NCBI RefSeq assembly: GCF_026642255.1
Contig: NZ_CP113264.1
Span: 1,674,001 to 1,738,000 of the forward strand
From: Streptomonospora nanhaiensis
Lineage (GTDB): Bacteria; Actinomycetota; Actinomycetes; Streptosporangiales; Streptosporangiaceae
Length of the DNA stretch: 64,000 nucleotides
Direction: 5' to 3'
This document shows, piece after piece, positions 24,699 through 33,194 of this stretch; the stretch's first letter is position 1; each line of letters begins with the position of its first letter. The notes beneath the pieces were generated by a model. It did no database searches. It had not been told where the DNA came from and was given only the letters and a program-made list of their open reading frames with translations. The position numbers and the translations under genes were made by a program.

Positions 24699-25403
24699 TC
24701 AGGGCAGGTGCAGCATGCCGGCGATCAGCCGGGCCGCGTCGACCACGGCCTCGCCGAAGGGCGCCGGGTCGTCCAGTTCGAGCACCGAGATCCCGATGCT
24801 CGCCACGGGGGCGCCGCGGGGGCCGACCACCGGGGCGGAGACCCCCGTGACGGCGTTGGTCACCTCCGCGTGGGAGACCGCGTAGCCGCGGCGGCGCGCC
24901 AGGGAGACCTCCTCCCGCTCCCCCGGGCGCGGGGGCATGGCCGACAGCAGGGCCAGTCCGGCGGAGCCCTTGCCGAGGGGGTCGACCCGGCCGGTGCGGA
25001 AGGCGATGTGCGCCCTGGCGTGCCGCGGTTCGACGACCATGAGCGCGCGCGCCTCGTCCTCGCCCTCGGGCACCACCAGGTGCGCGGTGGCGCCCTGCGC
25101 CTCCGCGAGGTCGGCCAGGACCGGCCTCGCGACCTCCCGGAGGTCGACCTCGACGGACTCGGCGAGGGCGACCAGTCCGGGGCCGAGCGTGATCCGCTTG
25201 AAGGAGTCGCGCTTGCACAGCCGGTGCTCCTCCAGGGTGCGCACCAGCCGGTGGGCGACCGTGCGGTGCACACCGATCCCCTCGGCGACCTCGGTCACCG
25301 ACAGCCCGTGCGGGCTGCGGCTGAGCAGTTCGAGCACCTCGATCCCGTTGTGCAGGGTCTTGGACGTCCGTGGGTCCGGCTGTGGGGCCGGTGTGGTGGG
25401 CAT
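24699..25403 (-). CDS. IclR-family transcriptional regulator
   Basis: A 234-residue regulator. The N-terminal winged helix is at about 12-75 (LHNGIEVLELLSRSPHGLSV, TEVAEGIGVHRTVAHRLVRT). The C-terminal effector domain (about 85-232) includes RVDPLGKGSAGLALLS and EVTNAVTGVSAPVVGPRGAP. The ATG at 25403 has GAGAGGAG upstream; the open frame extends back through the divergent promoter but is not expected to be translated. It faces the catabolic operon starting at 25522, and a palindrome lies in the shared promoter. By family habit it should control that operon and itself. Confidence 0.92.
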   Translation of the reverse strand: MPTTPAPQPDPRTSKTLHNGIEVLELLSRSPHGLSVTEVAEGIGVHRTVAHRLVRTLEEHRLCKRDSFKRITLGPGLVALAESVEVDLREVARPVLADLAEAQGATAHLVVPEGEDEARALMVVEPRHARAHIAFRTGRVDPLGKGSAGLALLSAMPPRPGEREEVSLARRRGYAVSHAEVTNAVTGVSAPVVGPRGAPVASIGISVLELDDPAPFGEAVVDAARLIAGMLHLP

Positions 25404-25469
25404 CGGGCTCCTCTCGCAGGGCGAACATACACCCCCGCCTCTTGACGTCGGTGACGTGGGACACATACG

Positions 25470-25510
25470 TTGACTTTTAATTGCACGCCTAGTGCGATTA
25501 TCGCACGCCT
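25470..25510 (+). promoter_or_regulatory. Promoter with probable IclR operator of the catabolic operon
   Basis: TTGACT (25470-25475) and TGCGAT (25493-25498) are 17 bases apart, a plausible -35/-10 pair reading toward the SnoaL-like gene. A 15-bp palindrome GTGCGATTATCGCAC (25492-25506) covers the -10. GCACGCCT also occurs as a direct repeat at 25483-25490 and 25503-25510, spaced 20 bases, or two helical turns. All lie between the divergent IclR gene and its likely target. Confidence 0.62.
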
Positions 25511-25521
25511 TGGAGGGGCTC

Positions 25522-25935
25522 ATGGACGGCACGCAGGTCACCGGCATCCACCAGCTCTACGCGCGCCAGTCCCACCTGATCGACTCCGGGAACGCCGGGG
25601 GGTGGGCGGACACCTTCACCCCCGACGGCGAGTTCCACTCCCCGACCTATCCGGCCCCCGTCGTGGGCCGGACGCCGCTCCGCGACTTCGCCCGGGACTT
25701 CGCCCGCGACGCCCGGGCCGGGGGAGAGGTGCACCGCCACGTGGTCACCAACGTGTACGTGGAGTCCCTGGACGCGGAGGAGGCACGGGTCAGCGCCTAC
25801 CTCCAGGTCATGGCGACGCGTGTGGCCGGAGGCACCCGGGTGCTGCGCCTCACCGCGCTCCACGACCGGCTCGTCCGGCACGGGGACGACTGGCGCGTCG
25901 CGCGCCGCGACGTCCGGCGCGACGACACCGCCTGA
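25522..25935 (+). CDS. SnoaL-like (NTF2-fold) protein
   Basis: A 137-residue cone-fold protein of the SnoaL/NTF2-like superfamily, which includes small dehydratases, isomerases such as BaiE, and ketosteroid isomerase. The opening IHQLYARQSHLIDSGNAGGW then ADTFTPDGEF is typical. The end, RLTALHDRLVRHGDDWRVAR, is the conserved last strands. The ATG at 25522 is preceded by GGAGGGG. It is the first gene of the operon controlled from the IclR palindrome, and probably acts on the same cyclic substrate as the SDRs and flavin dehydrogenase downstream (inference). Confidence 0.83.
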   Translation: MDGTQVTGIHQLYARQSHLIDSGNAGGWADTFTPDGEFHSPTYPAPVVGRTPLRDFARDFARDARAGGEVHRHVVTNVYVESLDAEEARVSAYLQVMATRVAGGTRVLRLTALHDRLVRHGDDWRVARRDVRRDDTA

Positions 25936-25992
25936 CCTGCCCCGGCCCCTCCCGCCGAGAGACCCCCGCACATCCACCGAAAGGCACGTCCC

Positions 25993-26826
25993 ATGACCCA
26001 GCACGAGGGCACCGGTCCCGCACGCGTCGTCGACCGACCCATGGAGGCCGTCCACCCCGAGATGGCCGGGCGCACCGCCGTCGTCACCGGCGCGGCGCGC
26101 GGCATGGGCCGCGCCTTCACGGCGGCGCTGGCCGCCCGGGGGGTCGACGTCGTCGGCGCGGACCTCGACGACGCCGGGATGGAGCGGACCGCCGACGAGA
26201 TCAACCGCGAGCTGGCCGGGAGGCCGGGCGGCGTCCGGCCGGGGCGGGTCGCCGCCCACCGCGTCGACGTCGCCGACCCGGCCCAGCAGGACGAGCTCGC
26301 CCTCGCCGCCGTCCGGGGGACCGGCTCCCTCGACTACTGGGTCAACAACGCCGGGGTCTTCCCGTACGCCCTGGTCGGGGACATCTCCGCGGACCAGGTC
26401 TCCGCCGTCCTCGACGTCAACGTCAAGGGAGTCCTGCACGGGGCCCAGGCGGCCGCCCGCCACATGGGGCCGGGCGGCGCCATCGTGAACATGTCCTCGG
26501 TCTCCGCGGTACGGGTGCGCCGGGGCCGCGCGGCCTACTGCGCCTCCAAGGCCGCCGTCGCCCACCTGACGGAGTCGCTCGCCGTCGAACTCGGGGACCG
26601 GGGCATCCGCGTCAACGCCATCGCCCCCGGGTTCATCGACACCGAGATGACCCGCTGGCTCCAGGACGACCCCGAGGCGCTCGCCGCCGCCCTCGACGAC
26701 GTCCCCCTGCACCGGGTCGGCTCCCCGGAGGAGGTCGTCGGCGTCCTGCTGTTCCTGCTCTCCGACAGCAGCCGCTACGTGACCGGGCACAGCATCGCCG
26801 TGGACGGGGGATCGCGCCATGTCTGA
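25993..26826 (+). CDS. SDR-family NAD(P)-dependent oxidoreductase
   Basis: A 277-residue classical short-chain dehydrogenase. The cofactor motif TGAARGMGRAF (about residue 32), NNAGVF (about 117), the catalytic Ser (NMSSVSAVR, about 165) and YCASK (Tyr/Lys, about 180) are all present. The C-terminus SSRYVTGHSIAVDGGS is typical of alcohol dehydrogenases of cyclic substrates. The stop overlaps the next gene by 8 bases. The operon position suggests oxidation of a hydroxyl group before ring desaturation by the flavoprotein (inference). Confidence 0.92.
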   Translation: MTQHEGTGPARVVDRPMEAVHPEMAGRTAVVTGAARGMGRAFTAALAARGVDVVGADLDDAGMERTADEINRELAGRPGGVRPGRVAAHRVDVADPAQQDELALAAVRGTGSLDYWVNNAGVFPYALVGDISADQVSAVLDVNVKGVLHGAQAAARHMGPGGAIVNMSSVSAVRVRRGRAAYCASKAAVAHLTESLAVELGDRGIRVNAIAPGFIDTEMTRWLQDDPEALAAALDDVPLHRVGSPEEVVGVLLFLLSDSSRYVTGHSIAVDGGSRHV

Positions 26827-28249
26827 GCCGGCCACCGGGGCGGGGGAGACCGTCGACGTCGTCGTCGTCGGAGGCGGAGGGGCCGGGCTCGCCGCGGCGG
26901 CCACCGCGGCGGAGGCCGGTGCGGGCGTGCTGCTGTTCGAGGCCGAGACCGAACTCGGCGGGTCGACCCAGCTCTCCGCCGGGCTGTTCACCGCCGCCGG
27001 AACGAGCGTCCAGCGCGGCGCGGGAGTGGAGGACACCGCCGAGCGGTTCTACCAGCACTACATGGACCTGAACCAGTGGATGCTGGAACCGGGGCTCGTC
27101 CGCGCCTTCTGCGAGAACGCGGGGCCCACCCTGGAATGGCTCATCGGGCTGGGCGTGGAGATCCCCGCGCGGATCTCCACGAACGCGCACATGCCCGGCC
27201 TGTGCCGGGCCGGCGTCGAGGACGTTTGGCGCGGCCACGTGCCCAAGGACCAGGGCCTCGGCCTGGTCCAGGTGCTGGCGGCCGCCTGCCGCCGGCACGG
27301 GGTCGAGACCGTGCTCAACACCCGGGTCGAACGGCTCCTGGCGGAGGACGGCCGGGTGGTCGGCGTCGTCGCCGACGGCGTCGAGGTCCGCGCGGGAGCG
27401 GTCGTGGTCACGACCGGGGGGCTCGCCCGGGACCCCGGGCTCCTCCGGGAGTACTACCCCGCGGCGCTGGAGGCGGGCGAGCACGCGTTCGTCGTCGCCG
27501 CCCCGGGGAGCCGCGGCGACCACATCCGCTTCGCGGACGGGGTCGGGGCCTCGGTCACCGGGGCGGGCCGGGGGCTGCGCCTGCCCACCGCCTACTTCCA
27601 GCGGTACCACCACTGGCAGTCCGGGTTCCCGCCCGTCTCGCGGGTGTACGTCAACAGGGCCGGGCGGCGGTTCATGGACGAGGACGCGTCCTACGCGGTC
27701 TCCACCGGCGTCATCGACGCCCAGGACGGCCCCGTCTGGTGCGTCTTCGACGACAGGGCCAGGGCCTCCCTGCCCTCCGGCTACGCGGACTGGACGCCGG
27801 AGCGCGTCACCGAGGAGGCCGACGCGGGCAGGACGCTGCGGGCCGACACCCTGGAGGGGCTCGCCGGACTGATGGGGGTGCCGCCCGGAGCCCTGCGCGC
27901 CACCGTGGACGCCTGGAACACCCAGCTCCCGCACGGGGAGGACGAGCGCTTCCTGCGCCACCTCAGCCTGCGGGACAAGGGCCAGGGGGACCCCGACCCC
28001 ATCGGGGAGGGGCCCTTCCACGCGGCACTCCTCCTCCCGACCGAACTCGTCTGCACGCACGCCGGGATGGAGATCGACCCCCGGGCGGCCGTGCGCGACC
28101 GCGAGGGCCGCGCCATCCCCGGGCTCTTCGCCGCGGGGGAGGCCGGGGCCGGAGTCCTCGGACTGCGCTACGTCGGCGGCGGCAACGCCGTCGCCAACGC
28201 GATCACCATGGGCCGCATCGCCGGCCGCGGGGCGGCGGCCCGGGGCTGA
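26819..28249 (+). CDS. FAD-binding dehydrogenase (fumarate-reductase/3-ketosteroid-Delta1-dehydrogenase superfamily)
   Basis: A 476-residue flavoprotein. The N-terminal dinucleotide motif DVVVVGGGGAGLAAAATAAE (about 13-32) with LLFEAETELGGSTQLSAG is typical. A C-terminal FAD segment GLFAAGEAGAGVLGLRYVGG (about 435-454) with GNAVANAITMGRIAG follows. The middle contains the substrate-cap region with YVNRAGRRFMDEDASYA. Relatives desaturate ring ketones or reduce enoates. It overlaps the upstream SDR gene by 8 bases and precedes a transporter gene. No signal sequence. Exact substrate unknown. Confidence 0.88.
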   Translation: MSEPATGAGETVDVVVVGGGGAGLAAAATAAEAGAGVLLFEAETELGGSTQLSAGLFTAAGTSVQRGAGVEDTAERFYQHYMDLNQWMLEPGLVRAFCENAGPTLEWLIGLGVEIPARISTNAHMPGLCRAGVEDVWRGHVPKDQGLGLVQVLAAACRRHGVETVLNTRVERLLAEDGRVVGVVADGVEVRAGAVVVTTGGLARDPGLLREYYPAALEAGEHAFVVAAPGSRGDHIRFADGVGASVTGAGRGLRLPTAYFQRYHHWQSGFPPVSRVYVNRAGRRFMDEDASYAVSTGVIDAQDGPVWCVFDDRARASLPSGYADWTPERVTEEADAGRTLRADTLEGLAGLMGVPPGALRATVDAWNTQLPHGEDERFLRHLSLRDKGQGDPDPIGEGPFHAALLLPTELVCTHAGMEIDPRAAVRDREGRAIPGLFAAGEAGAGVLGLRYVGGGNAVANAITMGRIAGRGAAARG

Positions 28250-28337
28250 CCCCCGCGCCGTACCCCCTTCTTCCCCCTGACCCACCAGGACCGGGCGGCC
28301 CGCACGCCCCCGGTCCGACCCTGCCCGAGGAGGCAGC

Positions 28338-29663
28338 ATGCCACTGGACCACAGGTCCGCGGACGGACCGGGCACGACGCACGCCGACGGGGGCTTCCAG
28401 TCCCGGGTGAAGGTCATCCGGGCGGCCGTCATCGGCACCGTCGTCGAGTACTACGACTTCGGCATCTACGGGTACATGGCCACCTTCGTGGCGATGCTCT
28501 TCTTCGTCTCGGAGGATCCGACGGCGGCGCTCCTGGGCACGTTCGCCGCCTTCGCCGTCGCGTTCTTCATGCGCGTGCCCGGCGGCATCCTCTTCGGACA
28601 CATCGGGGACAGGTACGGGCGCAAGAGGGCCCTGTCGTGGACCATCCTCCTGATGGTGGCGGCCACCGCCGTCATCGGGCTGCTGCCCACCTACGTCACG
28701 CTGGGCGTGTGGGCGACCGCCCTGCTGGTCCTGTGCCGCTGCGTGCAGGGGTTCGCGGCGGGCGGCGAGCTGGGCGGCGCCAACGCGTTCGTCGCGGAGT
28801 CGGCCCCCACCCGCTGGCGGGCCACCCAGACCTCGCTGGTCAACTCCGGGACCTACCTCGGATCGCTGTTCGCCGCGCTGGTGGCGCTCGCGGCCACCTC
28901 GCTGTTCACCGAGCAGCAGATGCTGGACTGGGCGTGGCGGATCCCGTTCCTGCTCAGCCTCCCCATCGGCGTGATCGGCCTGTACATCCGCAGCCACCTC
29001 GACGACACCCCGCAGTTCAAGGAGCTGGCCGACCAGGGCGAGACGAAGAAGGTACCGGTCAAGACCCTGCTGGTGACCAACTGGCGGTCGGTGCTGAAGA
29101 TCATCGGCCTGGGCGCGGTCATCACCGGCGGGTACTACATCGTCTCGGTGTACGCGGCCACCTACCTCCAGACCACGGCCGGCCACTCGTCGCGGCTGGC
29201 CTTCGCCTCCACCGCGGTGGCGATGGTGGTCGGCGCGGCCACGCTCCCGCTCTCCGGCTACCTGGCCGACACGATCGGCCGGAAGAAGGTCATCCTCATC
29301 GGGAGCGTCGGCGCGACGCTCCTCGGGTTCCCGATGTTCATGATGATGGCCGCGGGCCCCGCCTGGGCCGCGGTCGTCGGGCAGTCGGTCCTGTTCGTCT
29401 GCGTCTCGGTCGTCAACGGGGCCTCGTTCGTCACCTACGCGGAGATGCTCAGCGCCTCCACCCGCTACAGCGGGATCGCGCTCGGCAACAACGTGACCAA
29501 CACGGTCCTCGGCGGCACCGCGCCGTTCGTGGCGACCTGGCTGATCGGCGCGACCGGCCAACCGCTGGCGCCCGCGGCCTACTTCGTCCTGACCGCCCTG
29601 ATCACCCTGGTGACGGCCTTCTTCGTCGCCGAGACACGCGGCACCGAGCTGCGCGTCGACTGA
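28338..29663 (+). CDS. MFS transporter, metabolite:H+ symporter (MHS) type
   Basis: A 441-residue inner-membrane carrier with about twelve hydrophobic helices. The MHS/sugar-porter signature is clear: VIGTVVEYYDFGIYGY near residue 35, GHIGDRYGRKRAL (about 88) between helices 2 and 3, and GFAAGGELGGANAF (about 138). The second half has the matching YLADTIGRKKVI. These carriers import carboxylates, aromatic acids or osmolytes with protons. Its place between the flavin dehydrogenase and a second SDR suggests import of the operon's growth substrate. AGGAGG lies a few bases before the ATG. Confidence 0.9.
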   Translation: MPLDHRSADGPGTTHADGGFQSRVKVIRAAVIGTVVEYYDFGIYGYMATFVAMLFFVSEDPTAALLGTFAAFAVAFFMRVPGGILFGHIGDRYGRKRALSWTILLMVAATAVIGLLPTYVTLGVWATALLVLCRCVQGFAAGGELGGANAFVAESAPTRWRATQTSLVNSGTYLGSLFAALVALAATSLFTEQQMLDWAWRIPFLLSLPIGVIGLYIRSHLDDTPQFKELADQGETKKVPVKTLLVTNWRSVLKIIGLGAVITGGYYIVSVYAATYLQTTAGHSSRLAFASTAVAMVVGAATLPLSGYLADTIGRKKVILIGSVGATLLGFPMFMMMAAGPAWAAVVGQSVLFVCVSVVNGASFVTYAEMLSASTRYSGIALGNNVTNTVLGGTAPFVATWLIGATGQPLAPAAYFVLTALITLVTAFFVAETRGTELRVD

Positions 29664-29692
29664 GTACGGGGCACACCGAGGAAGGAGCTGAC

Positions 29693-30487
29693 ATGAAGCA
29701 CGGACTGGCCGGACGGACCGTCCTGGTGACCGGTGCGGCCGGGGGCATGGGAAGGGCGGAGGCCCTGGCGCTGGGCGCCGAGGGGGCGCGCGTCTGGGTG
29801 GCCGACCTCGCGGAGGAGGGAGGGGAGGAGGTGGCGGCCCGCATCCGCGCGGAGGGGGGCTCGGCGCGGTCCGCGCGCCTGGACGTCCGCGACCCCGCGG
29901 GCTGGCGGGAGCTGCGCGACCGGATCGGCCGGGAGGACGGGCGGCTCGACGGCCTCGTCAACAACGCCGGGGTCAGCCACCGCTTCGGGATCGAGGACAC
30001 CGCCGACGAGGACTGGCGGCGGGTGGTCGACATCAACCTGTCCGGCGTGTTCTACGGGATGAAGTACACGGCTCCGCTGCTGCGGGGATCCGGTTCGGCC
30101 TCGGTGGTCAACGTGTCCTCCGTCGCGGGCATGACCGGCTACTTCGCGGCCGGCTACGGCGCGAGCAAGTGGGGTGTGCGCGGGCTGAGCAAGGTCGGCG
30201 CCCTGGAGTTCGCCGGGGCGGGGGTGCGGGTGAACTCCCTGCACCCCGGCCTGGTGGACACGCCGCTGCTCCGCTCCGGGCCGGACGACTTCGTCGACGA
30301 GAGCCTGCGCTCGGTGCCCGCCGGGCGGGTCGCCGGCGCGGACGAGATCGCCGAGGTCGTGCTCTTCCTGCTGTCCGACGCGTCCCGCTACGTCACGGGC
30401 GCGGAGATGGTCGTGGACGGCGGCCTCACCTCCGGGGGCCTCTACCACCGGATCACCGGTGCCCTGAGGGAGGGCGGGGAGCGCTGA
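29693..30487 (+). CDS. SDR-family NAD(P)-dependent oxidoreductase
   Basis: A 264-residue classical SDR and the last gene of the catabolic operon, 29 bases after the transporter stop, with GAAGGAG upstream. Motifs: TGAAGGMGRAE (about residue 14), NNAGVSHRFG (about 91), NVSSVAGMTGYF (Ser, about 140) and YGASKWG (Tyr/Lys, about 156). It is only moderately similar to the first SDR of the operon, so the two probably act on different hydroxyl groups or stereocentres (inference). It is closest in look to 3-alpha/20-beta-hydroxysteroid dehydrogenase-like proteins. Confidence 0.92.
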   Translation: MKHGLAGRTVLVTGAAGGMGRAEALALGAEGARVWVADLAEEGGEEVAARIRAEGGSARSARLDVRDPAGWRELRDRIGREDGRLDGLVNNAGVSHRFGIEDTADEDWRRVVDINLSGVFYGMKYTAPLLRGSGSASVVNVSSVAGMTGYFAAGYGASKWGVRGLSKVGALEFAGAGVRVNSLHPGLVDTPLLRSGPDDFVDESLRSVPAGRVAGADEIAEVVLFLLSDASRYVTGAEMVVDGGLTSGGLYHRITGALREGGER

Positions 30488-30535
30488 CCGCACACCGCTC
30501 CGGCCCCGCCCGCTCCGGCCGTCCGCGCGGGGCCG

Positions 30536-30582
30536 CCGGTCCTCCGGCACGGCCCGGCCGCGCCCGCCGGACGGAGGACCGG
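30536..30582 (+). terminator. Hairpin after the catabolic operon
   Basis: An 11-bp perfect stem (30536-30546 and 30572-30582) with a 25-base GC-rich loop lies 49 bases past the last SDR stop codon. The long loop makes it weaker than others in this window. Confidence 0.5.
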
Positions 30583-30670
30583 ACGCAAGCGGATGAGAAG
30601 GGGAACGGAAGCCGTCCCGGAGACGATGTCCCCCGCGCCGGACCCGGCGCGAAAGATGCGGGGAAGTGAC

Positions 30671-31081
30671 ATGGACAAGCTCCGGAAAACCATCGCCACG
30701 AGCGTGCTCTGCGCGGCCGTCGCCGCGGGTTCGCTCCTCTCGGCCGCCCCGGCCGCGGCCGCCGCCTACAACGGCGCCTGCGGCAGCGGGTACGCCGTGG
30801 TCAACAGGATCGAGTTCCCCGACAACCGGGGGACCGCGTTCCTGACCTACAACAGTTCCAACGGCTACAACTGCGTGGTGACCGTGCGCACGAACCCCGG
30901 CGCCGCCACCCACATGGAGGCCATGGTCCGCAGGACGGGGGAGAGCGCCTGGGTGCGCGACTCCGGCGACTACACCACCTACGCCGGGCCGGTCTACCGC
31001 AGCGGAGCGGGGTACTGCATGAACTGGGGCGGCACGATCGGCAACGCCACGATCACCCTGCCCGCCACCAACTGCGGCTGA
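30671..31081 (+). CDS. SapA-like spore-associated secreted protein
   Basis: A 136-residue secreted protein. A Sec-type signal (MDKLRKTIATSVLCAAVAAG, then SLLSAAPAAAA) is followed by AYNGACGSGYAVVN, nearly the start of mature Streptomyces SapA. NCVVTVRT, YTTYAGPVY and the final NCG also fit SapA. Four cysteines in the mature part could form two disulfides. SapA is found on spores of S. coelicolor; its function is not settled. Start at ATG 30671 because the signal peptide begins there. The gene is monocistronic between two hairpins. Confidence 0.88.
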   Translation: MDKLRKTIATSVLCAAVAAGSLLSAAPAAAAAYNGACGSGYAVVNRIEFPDNRGTAFLTYNSSNGYNCVVTVRTNPGAATHMEAMVRRTGESAWVRDSGDYTTYAGPVYRSGAGYCMNWGGTIGNATITLPATNCG

Positions 31082-31086
31082 CCCGC

Positions 31087-31132
31087 GCCCGGCCCGGACC
31101 GGCGGGGCGCACCGCGCCGGTCCGGGCCGGGC
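31087..31132. terminator. Bidirectional hairpin between SapA-like and monooxygenase genes
   Basis: A perfect 18-bp stem (31087-31104 and 31115-31132, loop of ten) sits between convergent stop codons. Confidence 0.82.
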
Positions 31133-31150
31133 GGGTCCCCCGGGGTCCGG

Positions 31151-32362
31151 TCAGGGGGAGAGGATGCGCGCGTAGCGGTCGGCGGGGAAGCCGTCGCCCA
31201 CGTACTCGTAGCCGGACCGTGCGCCGTACTGGGCCATGAGGCGGCTGCCCAGCAGCAGGGCGGCATCGGCCCGCTCGCGCAGCCACACCTCCCCCCTGCT
31301 GCCCTCCGGCGCGTAGTCCCTGGTGAGGGCGGACCCCAGGCTCTGCGCCTCCCGCACCGTCCCGCGCATGGACGCCTCGTACGAGAAGTAGGCGCGCTCG
31401 TGGTCGCCCTCGGCGAAGACCAGCTCCCCGGCCAGCGCCGTCGCGCCCATCAGGGCCAGGGCCGTCCCCTGGCCCGCCATCGGGTCCGCCGCGTGGGCCG
31501 CGTCGCCCACCAGGACGGTCCGGCCCCTGCTCCACACGTCCAGCCTGACCTGGGTCGACGGCGCGAGGCGCACGTCCGCCCCGCGCATGGCCCGCAGCAG
31601 GCCGGGGACCTCCCAGCCGTCCTCCCCGTAGACCTCCTCCAGGAAGCGGTACCTCGCCTCCATGTCCATCTCGGCCGGAGCGGCCGGGGTCCTGTTGCGC
31701 ATCAGGAACTCCACCTCCAGCCGGTCGTTGCCGGGGAACGTCGTGACGACGCACCCCCGGTAGGGCCACACGCGGCACATCATCACGTCGCCGACGCCGA
31801 GGTGGTTGTCGATCTCGAAGGCGGCGAGGTTGGCGTCCAGGTGCTCGACCTGTCCGTCGGCGTCGGAGCCGAACACCAGCCCGCGGACGGGGGAGTCCGG
31901 GCCGTCGGCGCCCACCACCAGGTCGAAGCGGCGCCCGGGCGCGTGCGCGAAGCCGACGTCCACGCCGTCGGCGTCCTCGTCCAGGGAGGTGACGGAGTCG
32001 CCGAAGAGGTACTCGACGCCCTCGCCCGCGCGGTCGCGCAGGAGGCGGGACAGGTTCCCGCTCCTGATCGCGACCGCGCCCACGTGCCCCTGCGGCAGCA
32101 CGATCGGCCGTTCGCGCCCGCTGATGTAGGAGTGCACGTCGGGGAGGGGCCCGCCCTCGGACCGGACCCTCTCGCCCACGCCCATCCGGTCCAGCACGCC
32201 CATCCCCTGCGGGGACACCTCGACGAGGTGGCCGCCCGCGGCCGGCTCCGGCGCGCGTTCGACGACCGTCGGCGCGAACCCGTGCCGGGCCAGCCAGTGG
32301 GCGAGCACGGGACCGGCCGCCCCGCCGCCCGCGATGAGCACGTTCCTGTTCCTGATCGGCAC
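31151..32362 (-). CDS. FAD-dependent aromatic monooxygenase (PHBH fold)
   Basis: A 403-residue flavin monooxygenase of the class that hydroxylates aromatic compounds or inactivates antibiotics. The three signatures are present: VLIAGGGAAGPVLAHWLARH (GxGxxG, about residue 6), VVGADGPDSPVRG (DG motif, about 158) and TVLVGDAAHAADPMAGQGTA (GD motif, about 283). Start at GTG 32362 with GGAGG six bases ahead. A palindrome shared with the TetR/exporter locus at 62.15 kb lies 101 bases upstream, suggesting control by that TetR. The substrate is unknown. Confidence 0.88.
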   Translation of the reverse strand: MPIRNRNVLIAGGGAAGPVLAHWLARHGFAPTVVERAPEPAAGGHLVEVSPQGMGVLDRMGVGERVRSEGGPLPDVHSYISGRERPIVLPQGHVGAVAIRSGNLSRLLRDRAGEGVEYLFGDSVTSLDEDADGVDVGFAHAPGRRFDLVVGADGPDSPVRGLVFGSDADGQVEHLDANLAAFEIDNHLGVGDVMMCRVWPYRGCVVTTFPGNDRLEVEFLMRNRTPAAPAEMDMEARYRFLEEVYGEDGWEVPGLLRAMRGADVRLAPSTQVRLDVWSRGRTVLVGDAAHAADPMAGQGTALALMGATALAGELVFAEGDHERAYFSYEASMRGTVREAQSLGSALTRDYAPEGSRGEVWLRERADAALLLGSRLMAQYGARSGYEYVGDGFPADRYARILSP

Positions 32363-32875
32363 TCGAATCCTCCGGGTCGGGGGCGAGGGCGGGGGACCCG
32401 TCCGCCTCGCCCGCTGCGTGTGGGAGCCGTCCACGGGCCGTGGAGCTCCACAGAGGAACCGTACCGTCCGGACGGTGCACACCGCCGGGAGCGGAGGGCG
32501 CCGCGGGTGCCGGGAGGCCCGCGCCCCTCCGGGCGGGGCACACGTGCCGGGCGGCCGCCGCCCCCGGTCCCGGCCGGTGCCGGGGGAGGCCGCCGGCCGG
32601 GACTTCCGCGAGCTCCGAGGGCCCCGGTCCCGCAGGGTCGGAGAAGGCGCCGGATCGGGTCCGTTTCGTCAGCATAAGATTGCATTTATTGATTTTATGT
32701 AGCCACGTCGTAATGCTTCTATCCACGGTCGGCCGGTGGGCCGAAAATGCCTTTCGGTGTTCCGGTTGTGCCGGGCGAGGCTTTCGGAGAAGATCGTTCC
32801 GGCGAACCTCCGCGTCCTCCCCGGGCGAGGAGGCCGCCTCCGTGAAACGCACATGGAATCAGAAAGGATGGTGGA
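32363..32875. other. Divergent spacer, monooxygenase / small secreted protein
   Basis: A 513-base region without a convincing gene. It holds the TetR-type palindrome (32463-32476) and an 11-bp hairpin (32567-32577 and 32593-32603). A distinctly AT-rich patch (32676-32720, including TTGCATTTATTGATTTTATG) probably contains the promoter of the secreted-protein gene. Confidence 0.5.
32463..32476. promoter_or_regulatory. TetR-type operator upstream of the monooxygenase gene
   Basis: The perfect palindrome ACCGTCCGGACGGT is identical to the core of the operator at 62170-62183. Read on the minus strand, ACCGTCCGGACGGTAC (16 bases) is shared. It lies 101 bases before the monooxygenase start codon. 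Confidence 0.68.
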
Positions 32876-33184
32876 ATGAAGTTTTCGTCCACCGTGGCCG
32901 CGGCGCTCCTGGGCAGTGTCCTCCTGGGTGCCTCTCCCGCGCAGGCGGCGACCGGTGAGGTCGTGGTCTTCACGACCGAGTTCGAGGATCTCGTGCGCTA
33001 TTCCGACCCCGCCTCGGGAAGCTGCGTGCGCCTCCCCGGGACGGCCCACGTCCTGGTCAACCTGACCGACGCGGACGTGCGCCTCCACGCCGGGACGCGG
33101 TGCCTGGGGCCCGGGGTGACCGTGGCCCCCGACCGGGGCTGGCACGCCCCGCCCAGCGGCCTGTTCAGCTTCTCCGTGGCCTGA
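32876..33184 (+). CDS. Small secreted protein, unknown function
   Basis: A 102-residue exported protein. A signal peptide MKFSSTVAAALLGSVLLGAS with PAQA^A cleavage gives a mature chain of about 77 residues. The mature chain is beta-rich with two cysteines (GSCVRLPGTAHVLVNLTDAD and GTRCLGPGVT) that could pair. Its pattern, a short strand followed by CVRLP..AHVLVNLTD, is one I associate with small secreted actinomycete proteins of unknown role. AAAGGATGGTGG lies just ahead of the ATG. An AT-rich upstream region suggests its own promoter. It is not clearly part of the biosynthetic cluster that follows. Confidence 0.75.
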   Translation: MKFSSTVAAALLGSVLLGASPAQAATGEVVVFTTEFEDLVRYSDPASGSCVRLPGTAHVLVNLTDADVRLHAGTRCLGPGVTVAPDRGWHAPPSGLFSFSVA

Positions 33185-33194
33185 CCCGCGGAGA

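Noticed and set aside
22447..25464. A 1005-codon minus-strand open frame spanning four gene regions
   Set aside because: Low-complexity Arg/Gly/Pro translation crossing clear genes and a hairpin; no domain visible.
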